NCBI RefSeq assembly: GCF_945859705.1
Contig: NC_079136.1
Coordinates: forward strand, 49,366,094 to 49,430,093
Direction of reading: 5' to 3'
DNA from: Episyrphus balteatus
Lineage: Eukaryota > Arthropoda > Insecta > Diptera > Syrphidae
Length of the DNA: 64,000 bases
Translations under genes and position numbers: made by a program
The notes under the pieces: model-generated
Told to the model about the DNA's origin: nothing
The model's database searches: none
The model's input: the letters and a program-made list of their open reading frames with translations, nothing else
Part shown: positions 13,567 through 25,950 of the stretch, piece after piece
Numbering within the stretch: the first letter of the stretch is position 1
Layout of the letters: the number at the start of each line of letters is the position of its first letter

Positions 13567-13569
13567 AAA

Positions 13570-14990
13570 ATGAAAAAAAAATGTTTGACGCCAAAAGGTA
13601 GCGGGGACTCTAACCTACATTTGGGTACAACTCCCATCCCTGTAGGTCCACGCGTTCTCAAACCGGGAGAACTTAAAAGTAAAAAAAAAAATAGGCACGA
13701 TTCTGAAAAAATAGGCATGATGTGGCGGTTTAACATGGAAGGCGATTTTTTAAAAATCTGACAATGTGCAAAGCGTAGGCCCATGACAAAAGCTATCATT
13801 TGGCATCACTCCCAAAAATTGCTCTCAAGCGGTTTAGCTACCAGGAGCGTTCAAAGATTCGGGGATTTTTCGAAAAAAAATTTTACCCCAACTTTCAAAC
13901 GCGATTTTCTCGGAATTTTGAAAAAAGTCGAAAAACCGGATTATACCACTATCGGCTAGCTGAGAATATAAGCTTTCATATGGCACCACTCCCCTGTCTC
14001 TAGATAAAAGCGTTCAGCTCCCACAAGTTTTTTCGCGCCCCCAACTTCCAACGCCTATATCGCGGAATTTTGAAGAAAATGAAAATAAAATTTTTGATGC
14101 CAAAAGGTAGCGGGGACTCTAACCTACATTTGGGTACAACTCCCATCCCTGTAGGTCCACGCGTTCTCAAACCGGGAGAACTTAAAAGTAAAATAAAAAA
14201 TAGGCACGATTCTGAAAAAGAAGGCATGATGTGGCGGTTTAACATGGAAGGCGATTTTTTAAAAATCTGACAATGTGCAAAGCGTAGGCCCATGACACAA
14301 GCTATCATTTAGCATCACTCCTAAAAATTGCTCTCAAGCGGTTTAGCTTCCAGGAGCGTTCAAAGATTCGGGGATTTTTCGAAAAAAAATTTTACCCCAA
14401 CTTTCAAACGCGATTTTCTCGGAATTTTGAAAAAAGTCGAAAAACCGGATTATACCACTATCGGCTAGCTGAGAATATAAGCTTTCATATGGCACCACTC
14501 CCCTGTCTCTAGATAAAAGCGTTCAGCTCCCAGAAGTTTTTTCGCGCTCCCAACTTCCAACGCCTATATCGCGGAATTTTGAAGAAAATGAAAATAAAAT
14601 TTTTGATGCCAAAAGGTAGCGGGGACTCTAACCTACATTTGGCTACAACTCCCATCCCTGTATGTCCACGCGTTCTCAAACCGGGAGAACTTAAAAGTAA
14701 AAAAAAAATAGGCACGATTCTGAAAAAATAGGCATGATGTGGCGGTTTAACATGGAAGGCGATTTTTTAAAAATCTGACAATGTGCAAAGCGTAGGCCCA
14801 TGACACAAGCTATCATTTAGCATCACTCCTAAAAATTGCTCTCAAGCGGTTTAGCTTCCAGGAGCGTTCAAAGATTCGGGGATTTTTCGAAAAAAAATTT
14901 TACCCCAACTTTCAAACGCGATTTTCTCGGAATTTTGAAAAAAATCGAAAAACCGGATTGTACCGGAATTTTTTTTATGATAAAAAGAAA
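13570..14990 (+). repeat. 509-bp tandem repeat, three copies
   Basis: The marker CCAAAAGGTAGC occurs at 13591, 14100 and 14609, giving an exact period of 509. The units differ by few substitutions. The same open frames recur in every unit on both strands purely because the DNA is repeated; none resembles a known protein. Confidence 0.95.
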
Positions 14991-15211
14991 TATTTTACTA
15001 AAAAAATAGAAATATATTTACTATTAAAAAAACCAAGAGAAAAGATCACGAAAAATTATCTGTCTTATTTATAAAAATATCCATGTGTTAAAATAATTCC
15101 ATTAATAACTAGAACCAAACATCTTAAGCTTTGGTGTTTTATAAAAGTTTAAAATATCTTCATATTTCATTATACTTTCCAAATAAAAATCAATGTATCC
15201 TCTCACCCATC

Positions 15212-15412
15212 ACAGCTCAGCTCACTTTACCTTAGCTCACCCAACAGCTCAGCTCAGCTCACCGACAGTTCAGCTCACCCAACAGCTCAGCTCAACCATC
15301 AGCTCAGCTCAAATGAGCTGAGCTATGGTACATAGCTCAAAAGTGAGCTAGCTCAAAATTTGAGCTGAGCTGTGAGCTGAGCTCAGCTCACTTTTGAGCT
15401 TTGTAGCAACCC
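15212..15412 (+). repeat. AGCTC/GAGCT inverted array
   Basis: A dense run of AGCTCAGCTC units turning into TGAGCTGAGC units around 15310-15330. It can fold into a long hairpin and forms the right arm of the embedded hAT remnant. Confidence 0.85.
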
Positions 15413-16465
15413 TGCAAGTTCCATATTGCTACTACTAGTGCTGAAGCACACACAATTCTCATAAAATTACCATATCGCACATTTTATGAGCAATTCATTT
15501 ACTTTCGTTAACCATATACCGTACGTTCTGAACCATGAGTAAATTTCACAGAATTAATTGAAAACTACATGGACGCAAGGAGGATGAAAGAATTAATTTA
15601 TTGTTCACTTGATAAAAATGTAAAAAAACGAATTGTGGATTAATTAATTTAATAATAGAAGTTAAAAATATCAAATGAAATTCATTTACATATACTGAAT
15701 GAGAAGTATAACTTCAGTCGCGTGTACATGTACACACACTCTTTTTTTTTAAAATACTGATTGACAAAAAAAGCAGGCATTTCGAAATATTTCACTTTTT
15801 AGTAAATCCTACATGAACAAAAGCACCTTAAGGTAAATGTAAAATATTAATGCCCATTATATTTAAAAAGTCAAATATGTAAAGAAAACCAAAATAAAAT
15901 ACATTAAACAAAATTTTTACGTGTTTTGTAATTTTATATACTATATTTCTATTTACATAGAAATATCTTATTTGTAATAAACCATTCGATAAACTTCCTT
16001 GTAAAGCTTCAGATTTGTTTCTCCTAGAAACAATAGTACAATTTTCTTATAGTTTTTGATGTGATGAGTTAGAATCCGAAGTCAAAAAAATTCACTTCAG
16101 GATTTTAAGATATTCGCATTTCTGTATAGTAAGATATGCCAAACCTACTAAACTTACTTAAATAAAGATATCTCGGAGAAAAAAAGAGATGAAAAGAGAT
16201 ATTGAGAAGATTGAAATTGAATTTGAAAGAAAAAAATAAGTTCTTTCATAAACCGTATCAATTTTAATTGAAAAAGATTACATTGTGCAAAAATATTTTT
16301 TCGAAATCAGCAAAAAAATGGGTTTTTGAGATTTTCCAAGGAGAATATTTAAAAAATGTGACGTGCTAGGTCAATTCTGACTTCAGATTCGGAATCAGCA
16401 TACAAAAATCCTTTAGAAAAGTTTAGTATAGTTATATTTAAGGGAGGATTTCCTTGCAGACCAGT

Positions 16466-18430
16466 GTAGTCATAACATTTGTATTGACTATAAAAAGAAA
16501 TTCACGATAGAATTATTAATTAGGAAATTGATTTACTCATAAAAAGTTGAAAAGAATTTAAGGCAGATGCTTCAAATTTATCTTCATTCCAATATTTCTT
16601 AACAAAACTTTCACGAACATATTGATTAATAAAAAAAATCTCTCTATTTATTTGCCAAAACAAAAAAAAAAAAAGAAAAAATCAGATGACATGATGGTGT
16701 CCTTTCGACTAGACGCCATAATTAAAACTTAAGAAAGTTTTTTTTTTTTTTTCTTTATTTTTATGTACACTTATGCGGTATAGTGTCCTTGTTCCCATTT
16801 TTATTGAGAGTTGTTGTTTTTGTTTTCTTTTTATATGTGCTACGCTGATCTTTTATAATGTCTTCTTTGAAAATAAAAAGTTTTTTTCTTCATACTTCGA
16901 AGATGAAGACGCACTTCAAATATTCTTGTGTGTGCCAACTTTTTTGTATCCTCTCCTACAGGTTTTCAAGTAGTGAAAAGACGATGATAATTAAAAAGAA
17001 ATGTTAATGTTTTGTAAAAGTTATATTCTACTTGGAAATAAAAAATGGTAGATCTTGAAACTTGATTGCAATTAAACAGCTGCTATTTAAAGGCTTTAAT
17101 TTTTATAAGACTTAGTCAAGTCTTTAAACTTGCTTTGAAAGTACCTCTTTCAACAAAATTAACTATAAAACTAGGAAAATAAAACAACCAATTCAAATAC
17201 TTGGTTCAGTTTCGACTACCCAACAAGCCAAGTGTAGATATAACCTTGCTTACGAAGTGGAATCTATCCTTCGTTCGCCATCATATTTTCCAAGAAATAG
17301 CTACTTTCTACTAGCGAACCCTTTTTTTTTTTTATTTGCATTTTTTTTTTCTACGATAAAGGTAAATATTTGTTCTAGCAATCATCACTCTACTTTGTGT
17401 CGTGATATAAGTTAACAGCGGACTACACACGTTCTCCGGACAGGACATACACATTAATAGCTAGTAGTAGGTTGGTAGGTAACCCTCTAGCAGCATCTTT
17501 TGCCCTATCGCCTTAACACAAAAAACCACACACAATTCTACGATAAGGGAAAATGCGAAAAACACAGATGGTTCATGGTTCTGCTCAGACAGAAACATCA
17601 GTATTCCACACAGACCAACATACATTTTTCACACAGCAGAGCACAAAGCGGGTTAAGTCTTAGGGGTTTTTGCGAGCTTTAAGAGTTCTATTTATAAGTT
17701 TGGTGTGCGGTGGGTGGGTGTGTGTGATGCTGTGTGGCTATGGTGTATGGTTTTTTGCATCGCCTCTAATCCTGTGTAAACTTCGTTTGTTATATCAATC
17801 TAGCACAGTTCAGCAGAATTCTGAGAGAAAAAGAGGAGAGTGTTAAAGTTCACGATGATGAGCAAGCATATATAACATGGGACTTTTCGCTTCTGTAAGG
17901 AGGATGCACGCCAAGCGTTATGTTGTCGTACACGTTTTCACGTCCTTTTTGTAACCAAATCTCAGAAAGAGAAGAGAAAAAGAAAGAAAATAAACTTAAT
18001 CATCGAGATTTAACAGCAGTGCATTCTTTTGAAGACATTTTTCTTAAAATGATGCACCATCACTGGCCTCGAGGTCATACTTATGTATTTTTTCTTGTAA
18101 GAAACTGTTAGAAACATATGTTGAAAGAAAAGACTAAAACGCTTTCGGAAAATAAATACATTCTTAGAATACTTGCGTTTACGATGCAATATCATGTCAT
18201 CACAAAATTTGGCATAGATTTACGAAAGTGGACAAAAGTACGTATACGCCACCGTGACCATTTACATTTTATCATTACGTTGTTATTATTAAATTTTTTT
18301 TGTTGCAACACAAAATTGCTACTGAGAAAAAAAGGTGTGAAATTCGATGGACATTATTGAATTTGTCCTTTAAAGACTAAAACAAGTTTTTAAGTTGATT
18401 TAATTGGATTCCCTCTATAACGACATAGTA
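16466..18430. other. Single-copy-like sequence without recognised genes
   Basis: The region has moderate base composition around 17200-17700, with GT-rich DNA near 17700-17740. Reading frames of 60-66 codons show no family resemblance. A regulatory role is possible but not shown. Confidence 0.45.
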
Positions 18431-18564
18431 CAAGATCCCGCTAAAGGTACGTCGACATTTCTTATCTACTTTTCTGTTTGATGAAATATGAACAAAATTC
18501 TGCTGAGATAATGTCTTTTAGCGCGGACTTCGATGGCGGAAGGTCGTTGCATGACGGGATCTTG
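18431..18564. mobile_element. Very small inverted-repeat element
   Basis: The ends are CAAGATCCCG and CGGGATCTTG, a perfect 10-bp inverted pair. A less perfect pair, TACGTCGAC and GGTCGTTGC, lies inside. Length is about 134 bp. No clear target duplication is seen, so it may be a tiny MITE or only a palindromic site. Confidence 0.4.
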
Positions 18565-18731
18565 GAATAATATTTCTGTAATAAAAAATGTCCAAAAACA
18601 TATGAAATTTTCTTTAAAAATATTTTTTTTCCTTATAATTTTTTAAGAAAAACTTTGTAAAAATGTAATATAAGAAAGTATGCAAAATCCGAGGTCTAAT
18701 CATGACTAATTATTATCTCGAGTTCGTTTTT

Positions 18732-19582
18732 GAAGTGAAAACTTCTTTAGTATAGTAGTGATTTGAAACAAGATGAAACGAAAAAGCGACACGAAAAATC
18801 AATTGATCATAACTTTTTTTATTTTAATAGATAGATAAATGAAATTTATACAGTAGATAGGTAATTAAATAAATTATAATTGTGCAAAATTTCAATTAAT
18901 TTCATATTCAAAATTCTGAGATAACGGTGAAAAGATGTTTTTTTTTCTAAACACGTTATATCTTTTGATCTAGAGCACATAACAAATTTATTTAACTTTA
19001 ATACGCATGCTGATAATATTACCTTTCATTTAATATATCACACATAACGGTACGTGATCTACAAGTTATATAATCTTTAATTGAAAAACTTAAAAAATAC
19101 CTCAAAATACATGTGAAGATTTGTTGCCGATAACCAGCCAGCAGTAGAGGAAGTACCGTAATCTCAGTTTGAAATTTCGACATATTTGGCTTTAAAAAAT
19201 TCTTACTTTTTTTGTAGGCATGATAGAAATATGATTGAAGTGTCATATAAAAGGTGAAATAATAATGATTTAAAATTTATTATAGGTTGTCTTTAAAAAA
19301 AAATGGATTTAATTGCGTTAGAAGAGAAAAGAGATTGATTGTTTTGCTTTTTTTATGAAAACTAATTGGGTTAAAAAAATTCTAGCTCTTTTTGTAGATG
19401 TTGTATAGACATTATCGATATAAATATTTTGAGCTGAAATAATAAGCTTTCAGATTTTGTACAATTTATTTTAGGTCGTCATATAAAAAAAGTGATGGAA
19501 TAAAAAAAAAATTATATTTTTTCGATTTTTTTAAAATGATTTTTAAGGTTTCACTTCAACCACGTGTGAATTGCACACATGA
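18732..19582 (+). mobile_element. Helentron-like element, family C copy 2 (C2)
   Basis: The start GAAGTGAAAACTTCT follows TTTTT. The end has GGTTTCACTTCAACC, the hairpin GTGTGAATTGCACAC, ATGA and a T-run. The body aligns with C1 along nearly its whole length with scattered substitutions and small indels. It is the best-preserved copy for defining the family ends. Confidence 0.78.
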
Positions 19583-22249
19583 TTTTTTTTTTAAGAATCC
19601 TTAACTTGCCAATTTCATACATTTATTCATTATTTTACTTTGCTATGAAACTATTTATCACTCAACAAATCAATAAACTGTGGACTGATTCATTTTCTCA
19701 TTAATACATTTTAGTCTAATCTAACTATTCACTGATTTTATCAATAATTCTCAAAGAAATCAAAATGCCAAATGTCCACCAAAAAAAAAAAAAAAAAATC
19801 AAAACCTAAAACCACTAATTAAATGCCTTCATAAATTTCCTATTCGATTTATTAACGACCTAAATGACTTATATAGAGTCTATAGTTACACACTGTCCCA
19901 CAATACAACATTGATTGATACACGTCATTAATTCCTCTCTAAACACATGTCCCACTTTTGACATATACCCGAAATCCATTTCTCTGTAGTAAAACTAAAA
20001 CTAATATGACACAAATAATTATTATCCTGATTATTGTATTGCCGCTAATGACTCTCTGCTTCCAAATCGTGATCGGATTTCAAAAGGCTTTTGTGTATAC
20101 CAAATAAATACTATAATATCCAGTTGCTGATACAACAAATGGTTCGAAATAATTCTTTAACATGTTTCATGTATGTGTTTGTGTGTATTTGTGACAAAAA
20201 CACACTTTTTCTCTGTCAAAAAATATCAGATGCATATTGATGTCGAATAAATGGTTGCTATTGGAAATTATGTACATATAAATGCGTGTTTCAATACAAC
20301 AACTGCGGGCTGTTACACCAGTTACAGCTGTTATGACAGATATACAAAGTTAAATTATACTTCTCTCCTCGTGTGTGTGTGGAAAAACAAGGATATGAAC
20401 ATTAAACATGGCAGCAGAAACAACAACAACAACAAAAAAAAACCTGTCGAACTACCAAAAGAGGAATTCAATTATATTGGGGCAAACAGAAACAGTCGAC
20501 TATGTTTTTGCGCTGTTCGTTTTGGCAACATACTTTTGCCTTCGACCTCCCCGAATTCTCATGACACACAACCATATTACTTACATCCGAAGTAATACAA
20601 CATATATTATCAGTTAACGGTTGTTGTGTCTCACTTCACAGGATCGATCGTCCTGAAAAAAATATTTCTTCTCATTTTTTTTTTCAATATTTTCGAAGGG
20701 GATATGAAAAATATTTTCCAATATAACTTTTTCGTCTGCTGCCACTTATGCCAGTGTCCTGTGAGAGTGGCTGCGTTTTATGTCCCTGAAATATTCTGGA
20801 TTTATGTGTGATTTATCGCTGCCATATAAGTTGAAACGTTTAGTAGAAATGATGGAAGCTAACAGAGTCAGAGGCTAGAAGACCGAAGGAATTTTCGGAC
20901 AAGAGTAAGCAGTCGAATAGTGCATAACCTTTTTTGTATGTGTGATCTGTGATGTCCTGGTTTTATTTTTCTGTTATTTTTTTTTTCTTGATTCAGTTAT
21001 TTTCATTTTATTCATGTCCCCTCCCTGAAAAAAAAGGACTCTGGTTACTGGATCATAAATTCCATAATCGATGAATGTAATGCAAAGCTCCATTTGCGAA
21101 ACAGTGAAACGTTCATATTAACATACACAAAATGGAAAATATTCTTCACTTCGAGATTCAGCTTGACAAAAAAAAAATAAAAATTATTTCATATTCGAGT
21201 GAAACAGCAATTTTTTGTGATATGGCACAGTTTGCTTCTTTTATTCGATGTCCTTTGGATAGTTTTTTTTTTTGTCAGTTTTCGTTTGCTTGAAAATTTA
21301 TGAAAATTTCTTGCGTTTCGTGTTGCATGCAAAACGATTTCATAAACGATTTCAGAATTTTAAAGTTCAGGAGGAAAAAAAAATTATCAAAAAAATAGGA
21401 CACATTTGTTGTGTGTGCACCTGATTGAGCTGTGGCTAGAATTTCAATAGTTTCGAACTCTGAAAAAAAAAAAAAAAAAAATGTGTGATGAGGAATTTAT
21501 TTTGATGGTCCAAAATAGTGTTGGTATTGTCAATATAGCAGCAAAATCCAATGAAGTATTTTCGAATGAATTAAACATTCCTGAGTTGAAAAGAAATGTT
21601 CAATTAACTACTTACATAATATCAAAAATTAAATTCATAGTTCTGAAAAAAAAAAAAAGTAGGCCAAACATTATTTTTATGACATTCCTAGTCCGCAAGC
21701 CATAATTTTGAGGCACAATGTAAAGGCAACAACTATAATACAAAACTGGGACTAAACTTTTACCGTAAACTTTAAATAAATTGTAATTTACTCCAATTAA
21801 CTTATTCTAGTTTTACTATCTTAAAAGTAACTTGTTTGTAAATAACTTATAAATTTAAAAAAAAGTGCGTATACGCCACAGTGACCTAAAATATTAATTT
21901 ATTTCTTAAATGTCGCTTCTCACTTTTTGTGTCTGGTATTGTAACTCTTTATTGTGTAACCATAGTCAGTTAGAACATTTTCGCTAGACAAAAATAATTT
22001 CAGACGAAAAAAATTGTCTAGTAGAAATTATTTTTTTAAAAAAATTATCTTTTAAAAAAATTATATTTTTTTAAAGGTTTTCGGTGTGTCGAATTTGAAT
22101 CCAAAGCTTGAACAGATTAATTAGCTCCCATTTTTTGAAATATTAAAGTTAGAAAATAAAGAAAAGGTTTTTTGACGGGTTGTAGAACCCGGATAGATAA
22201 GCATACAATGCTAAAAATATTGAAAAGTCGATCTTCTTACATCTAATAA
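19583..22249. other. Single-copy-like sequence without recognised genes
   Basis: A less AT-rich patch at 20250-20810 holds chance frames up to 114 codons, with an ACA-repeat tract giving an Asn run; no domain is recognised. CGTATACGCCACAGTGACC at about 21868 resembles CGTATACGCCACCGTGACC at about 18240, so a short repeat is shared with the preceding interval. Confidence 0.45.
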
Positions 22250-22551
22250 AATGCACGACTGGGTCACACGTACTTACTCTTATGCTAAAAGTTACTTAAA
22301 ATTTTAAATCTTATAGCGTTTATAAAACAATTTTGTCATTTTTAAAATGGATTAAAAATTGTTTTTAAAACAACGAATGAATGATTTTAAATTTCTAACT
22401 GAGTATCCAGTTTAGTTTCTTGTATGACAAAGAATTTTTAGAATTTTTTTCGAATATTCTAGGAACGTTTTTTTTATTAATTATTTTTTTCTTAATAAAA
22501 AATTTCAAAAAATTTTCAAAAAAAAAATTTAGTGTGTCAAATAAAATTTTT

Positions 22552-22592
22552 TATGTGTCAAATAATATTTTCTTAAAATAATTTAAGAAAAT
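22552..22592. repeat. AT-rich sequence duplicated around the MITE
   Basis: TGTCAAATAATATTTTCTTA and the following AAATAATTTAAGAAAAT stand directly left of the MITE. A closely related sequence at 23036-23090 is a near-perfect palindrome with arms GTCAAATAATATTTTCTTAA. The palindrome may have been the insertion target. Confidence 0.6.
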
Positions 22593-23035
22593 GGGTACGT
22601 TCAGAAAATATTAGGGACTAGATATTTAGGCAACGTCATTTTCTGAACGGAAATTTGAGTAAATTGACTTAATAAGTTTGGATGTGATGCTATTGTCAAA
22701 TTTCGAAATTTATTTAAGAATTTTACCGGTCATATGGGTAAGACACCAAATTTCACTTAACTGTAATGAATAAATAAAATTAATTATAACCGGTAATGCA
22801 CTTTTTAGTTGTTTTTTTCACACAAATAAATTTTATTTTGCTAAATTTATTCTTTAATTAAAAACATTCTGCTGTCATGTTGACAAAAAAAACTTTCCTA
22901 AATTGTTAGGGAAAATTTTCTTGCCTAACTTTCCAATAAAATTACCTAAATTGGAAGGATTTTTTTTGACAGCTGACCAATCAGAGACCGAGAAATTACC
23001 TAAATATTTAGTCCCTAACGTTTCTGAACCTGCCC
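22593..23035. mobile_element. Harbinger-like MITE
   Basis: Inverted ends of about 37 bp begin GGGTACGTTCAGAAA on the left and, read inward from the right, GGGCAGGTTCAGAAA; both continue TTAGGGACTA and ATATTTAGG. AAT lies directly outside both ends, consistent with a 3-bp duplication. At 443 bp with no coding capacity it is non-autonomous. PIF/Harbinger is inferred from the GGG ends and the 3-bp flank. Confidence 0.65.
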
Positions 23036-23530
23036 AATATTATTTGACATTTTCTTAAAATAATTTAAGAAAATATTATTTGACACATAAAAAAACAAAA
23101 TTTCAAAAAAATATATCAACTCGTTTTCAAAAAATTGGTTAAAAAAAAAACTTAAATTTTTTTTTTTTTAATCCCAAACTGAAAATTTTGAAAATTTTAA
23201 GACATTTTAATATTACAGCTATTTACGCGCTTCTATAAAAAAATTTTCGATTAAATCGGCTTAGTCGTTAGTGAGAAAGTCAGAAAAAAAAAAAAAAAAA
23301 ACGGTTCTATGATAAGTACCGTTTTTTTTGTTTCAAAAGTAGGACTTTAATTGCCACAGTACATCGTTTTTCAGAAAAATAACCTTTTCCATTTTAGTCA
23401 TATGGCAAGTAGGTACCGTTAATTTTCCGCAAAAAAAATTCGATTTCCCCTCTAGGGAATTGCTAAAAACTCTTAACTACTAAGTTCGAGGTAAATTGAA
23501 TTAGTAGTTTGCCCTATAGCCTATAGTTCC

Positions 23531-25950
23531 TATATCGCAAAATAAAAAATCATTTAATGTTCTAAATAAAGAATACCAGATTTTATAATCTACAATCTAA
23601 TAATTTTTGCAATTCTACTTTTCTATAGCCGTTTACAGATATTATTACGTATAAAAAAGAGTATTAATGAAGTATATTTCATGTATTTGATACGTTTCGT
23701 ATGTTTGGTATTTTAAGTATGTTTCGTACATTGGTATAAGGGTGTACAAATTTTTTTTGAAAAAAAAAACCAAAAACAATTTCTATAATTTAAGCTACAT
23801 TTTAAGGTCATAAACATTAAAATTAGTTGCGGCATTCTCATGTAATAAGAGTTTAAAGGTAGCTATATTGAATTTTTTTCGTTTTTTTTTTTAATAAAAC
23901 GTGGAAACTTTTTTGATTTTTTTTCCAAATTTTTCGACAAAACTTTGGTAATTTTTTGTTTATATTCGTTCAGTAATCTTATCACAATTCTTTAGAGACC
24001 TTTATTTCAAAAGTACAACGCGCAGATCTCGAAATATTAACACTTCAATAAAACCATGACGAAAATTAACTAATTTTTTGAAAAACTAAAAAACTTTTGT
24101 ACATTCTTAAGCTAAATATCAATACCATTAACACCAAGGCCATAAACAGATTGGTTAGAGAAAATACAAAAACGTCTCTTTTGATATTTCTGTATAAATT
24201 ATCGACAACACAATGATTATTGAACCTTGGCACTACTATTTTAATTGAGACAAAAGTAAACTCCAGATAATTATCTGCAGTTAGCATTCTGACTATGGTT
24301 ACGATACCGACACGAGATGCGAAATGCGACAAATTGAGTGTATCACTTCATTTCGTATCTCTTACATCGGATTTAGTATTGAAACTGGAATCGCGTCGTT
24401 ACTCGTATGTTTCGTATCTCGTACGTTTCGTATGTTTCGTTACTTCAGTACCCAGTAACGAAACATTCGAGTAACGATACTGTTTAGAAAGTAACGTTTC
24501 GTTACTCGTTACTGATGTGAATACCCGCATTTTAGTAACGAATACATACGATTTGCTACAGCTCTATTAATGATCAAGATGTGTCGTTGATCCTGGGTTT
24601 CAAAATTATGCCTAAGGCTTGTTCTTTTATTTTTTTGGAAAATTTATTAAAAATTGTTTCCCATGTCTAATTCTTTCATACCTACGTATACAAATGTTGT
24701 TAATCTATTTAACCTTGTATTTTTGCTACATTTTAAGCCCTTATTAGCTATAATAGCGTAGATATTTATTAAAATTCCTTGGCTTCTAGTCTTGTTAAGT
24801 CGATTTTATGATTAGAAAAATGGTTGTTTAAGCAAAAAAAAGAAAAAACCAAATTAACTTTGGTTTAACGTACGTTTATGAATTCATTATTATATGCACC
24901 ATAATATACAAAAAAAAACTCTCTTCAAGTTCAAAGGACCAAATTTCATGAAAAAAAAAATCCTAAAAACCAATAACCATACCATAATATTGAATTGCAA
25001 GACATTTTCACAAATAATTATAACCTATCAAGCTCGTTTTGGGGAAACATAACATCGACAACCAACTTCCTGGGTATTGTTGAATTTTATACTCAACGCA
25101 CACATTTCTATGCTATTTCGCTTGTCCCTTTCCATTTTCATTTTTGATGGCAACTCTCACATAAGCCATTAACATACATACAAAATTGTCTTAAATGCGA
25201 CAAAATGTCTAGACGTATGGCGCCATCTCTCCATGCGTGAGGAGGATTAGGATAGGATAGAAACCATCCTCCTACATACCCCCAAACTATATAAACACAC
25301 ATACAAACCATCATCAACCGGGGGAAAGAGAATAAAGAAGAAAACATCTCTATAAAAGTATCATCCCCTCTTGCTCAATATAATATGGAAAAATCAGGAA
25401 ATAAAAAAAAGGAAATAATAAAATAAACAAATAAACATCATTCCTCCTTTGGGGGTGGTATATATGGAATAGGAGGAATAGGAATATAGGCTCTCTTGTC
25501 ATTTTTCGGGATATACTGTAACTTTTGCTTGTTTCTAATAAAGAGAGAAAAAAAACATGTTAAATTAGGACGAAAAATTAAAATCGTTGCCAAGGGGAGA
25601 ATTCGTAAGATTGCTTAACATTTTTTTGAATTAATCATAAATAAAAAAAGGAGGAAAAATGTGTAAGTTTTTCTTTGGTTGAATAAATATAGACTTATGT
25701 CCATAATGGGAATCTTTTATAATTTCTAACTGGCTGACTCATGTTTAAATAAGTTTTAATTATAATGAAGACTATGAACGATAGAAGTTCAAAGAGAATA
25801 ACTTTTGTTGGTGACTTTCAACTTTCAAGGTTACTCTTTTTTGTCTTTAATCAACGATTTATGATTTGTGTTGAAAATGTTTATTTTGATTTTTATTAAA
25901 AAAATAAATGTAATGTGGCAAATATGATTGTAGGTTCCTTTGAACTAAGA
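23531..25950. other. AT-rich sequence with a CGTTAC/CGTATG repeat cluster
   Basis: No gene is recognised. A cluster at 24353-24552 repeats GTAACGAAAC, CGTTACTCG and TTTCGTATG in both orientations; milder versions lie at 23690-23735. The 25130-25560 part is less AT-rich and looks single-copy. Confidence 0.5.
24353..24552. repeat. Clustered CGTTAC / CGTATG repeats
   Basis: At least ten short units of GTTTCGTA, CGTTACTC and their reverse complements occur within 200 bp. The mixed orientation allows several hairpins. No protein is encoded. Confidence 0.7.

Larger units (their letters stand above)
13566..15414 (+). mobile_element. hAT-like remnant embedded in A2 (left end lost)
   Basis: The right end reads AGCTTTGTAGCAACCCTG followed by CAAGTTCC, matching the left end and 8-bp flank kept in A1. 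The left terminus is missing here. It has the same AGCTC-rich arm (15212-15412) and carries the 509-bp units. A1 and A2 therefore suffered different deletions of one composite ancestor. Confidence 0.65.
13316..15741 (+). mobile_element. Helentron-like element, family A copy 2 (A2), nested in B2
   Basis: It has the same 5' palindrome (GAAGTTATACTTC), inverted subterminal repeat (AGAAGTATAACTTCA, ending at 15716) and 3' hairpin (GTGTACATGTACAC) as A1, followed by ACACTC and a T-run. The insertion point in family B copy 1 is a six-T run, so A2 went into T-rich DNA. It contains a five-copy 14-bp minisatellite, three copies of a 509-bp unit and the right part of a hAT remnant. It shares long near-identical stretches with A1, suggesting fairly recent spread. 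Confidence 0.8.
13054..16465 (+). mobile_element. Family B element, copy 2, split by A2
   Basis: The left end ACTGGTCTGCAAAATTTAAC follows GTA; the right end TTGCAGACCAGT precedes GTA. The body matches copy 1 up to GTTTACTCATTTTT, where A2 begins at 13316. It resumes after A2 with AAAATACTGATTGACAAAAA at about 15752. Some internal stretches present in copy 1 are missing here. This shows the insertion order: B first, then A2. Confidence 0.8.
22250..23530 (-). mobile_element. Family E element, inverted and interrupted copy
   Basis: Read on the minus strand, the 3' end is GTGACCCAGTCGTGCATTTT, as in E2 and E3. Towards 23290-23480 the inverse of the E motifs (ACGGTACCTRCCATA, GAACCG, ATTCCCTAGA) appears. 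It is split by the inverted-end element at 22593-23035 and has lost its 5' end. Confidence 0.6.

Noticed and set aside
20251..20595. 114-codon frame as a possible gene
   Set aside because: It has an Asn run from an ACA repeat, no recognisable domain and no splice or promoter support. A second overlapping frame is also open.
24066..24332. 88-codon hydrophobic minus-strand frame as a membrane protein
   Set aside because: Hydrophobic composition is expected from T-rich DNA; there is no start context, homology or transcript signal.
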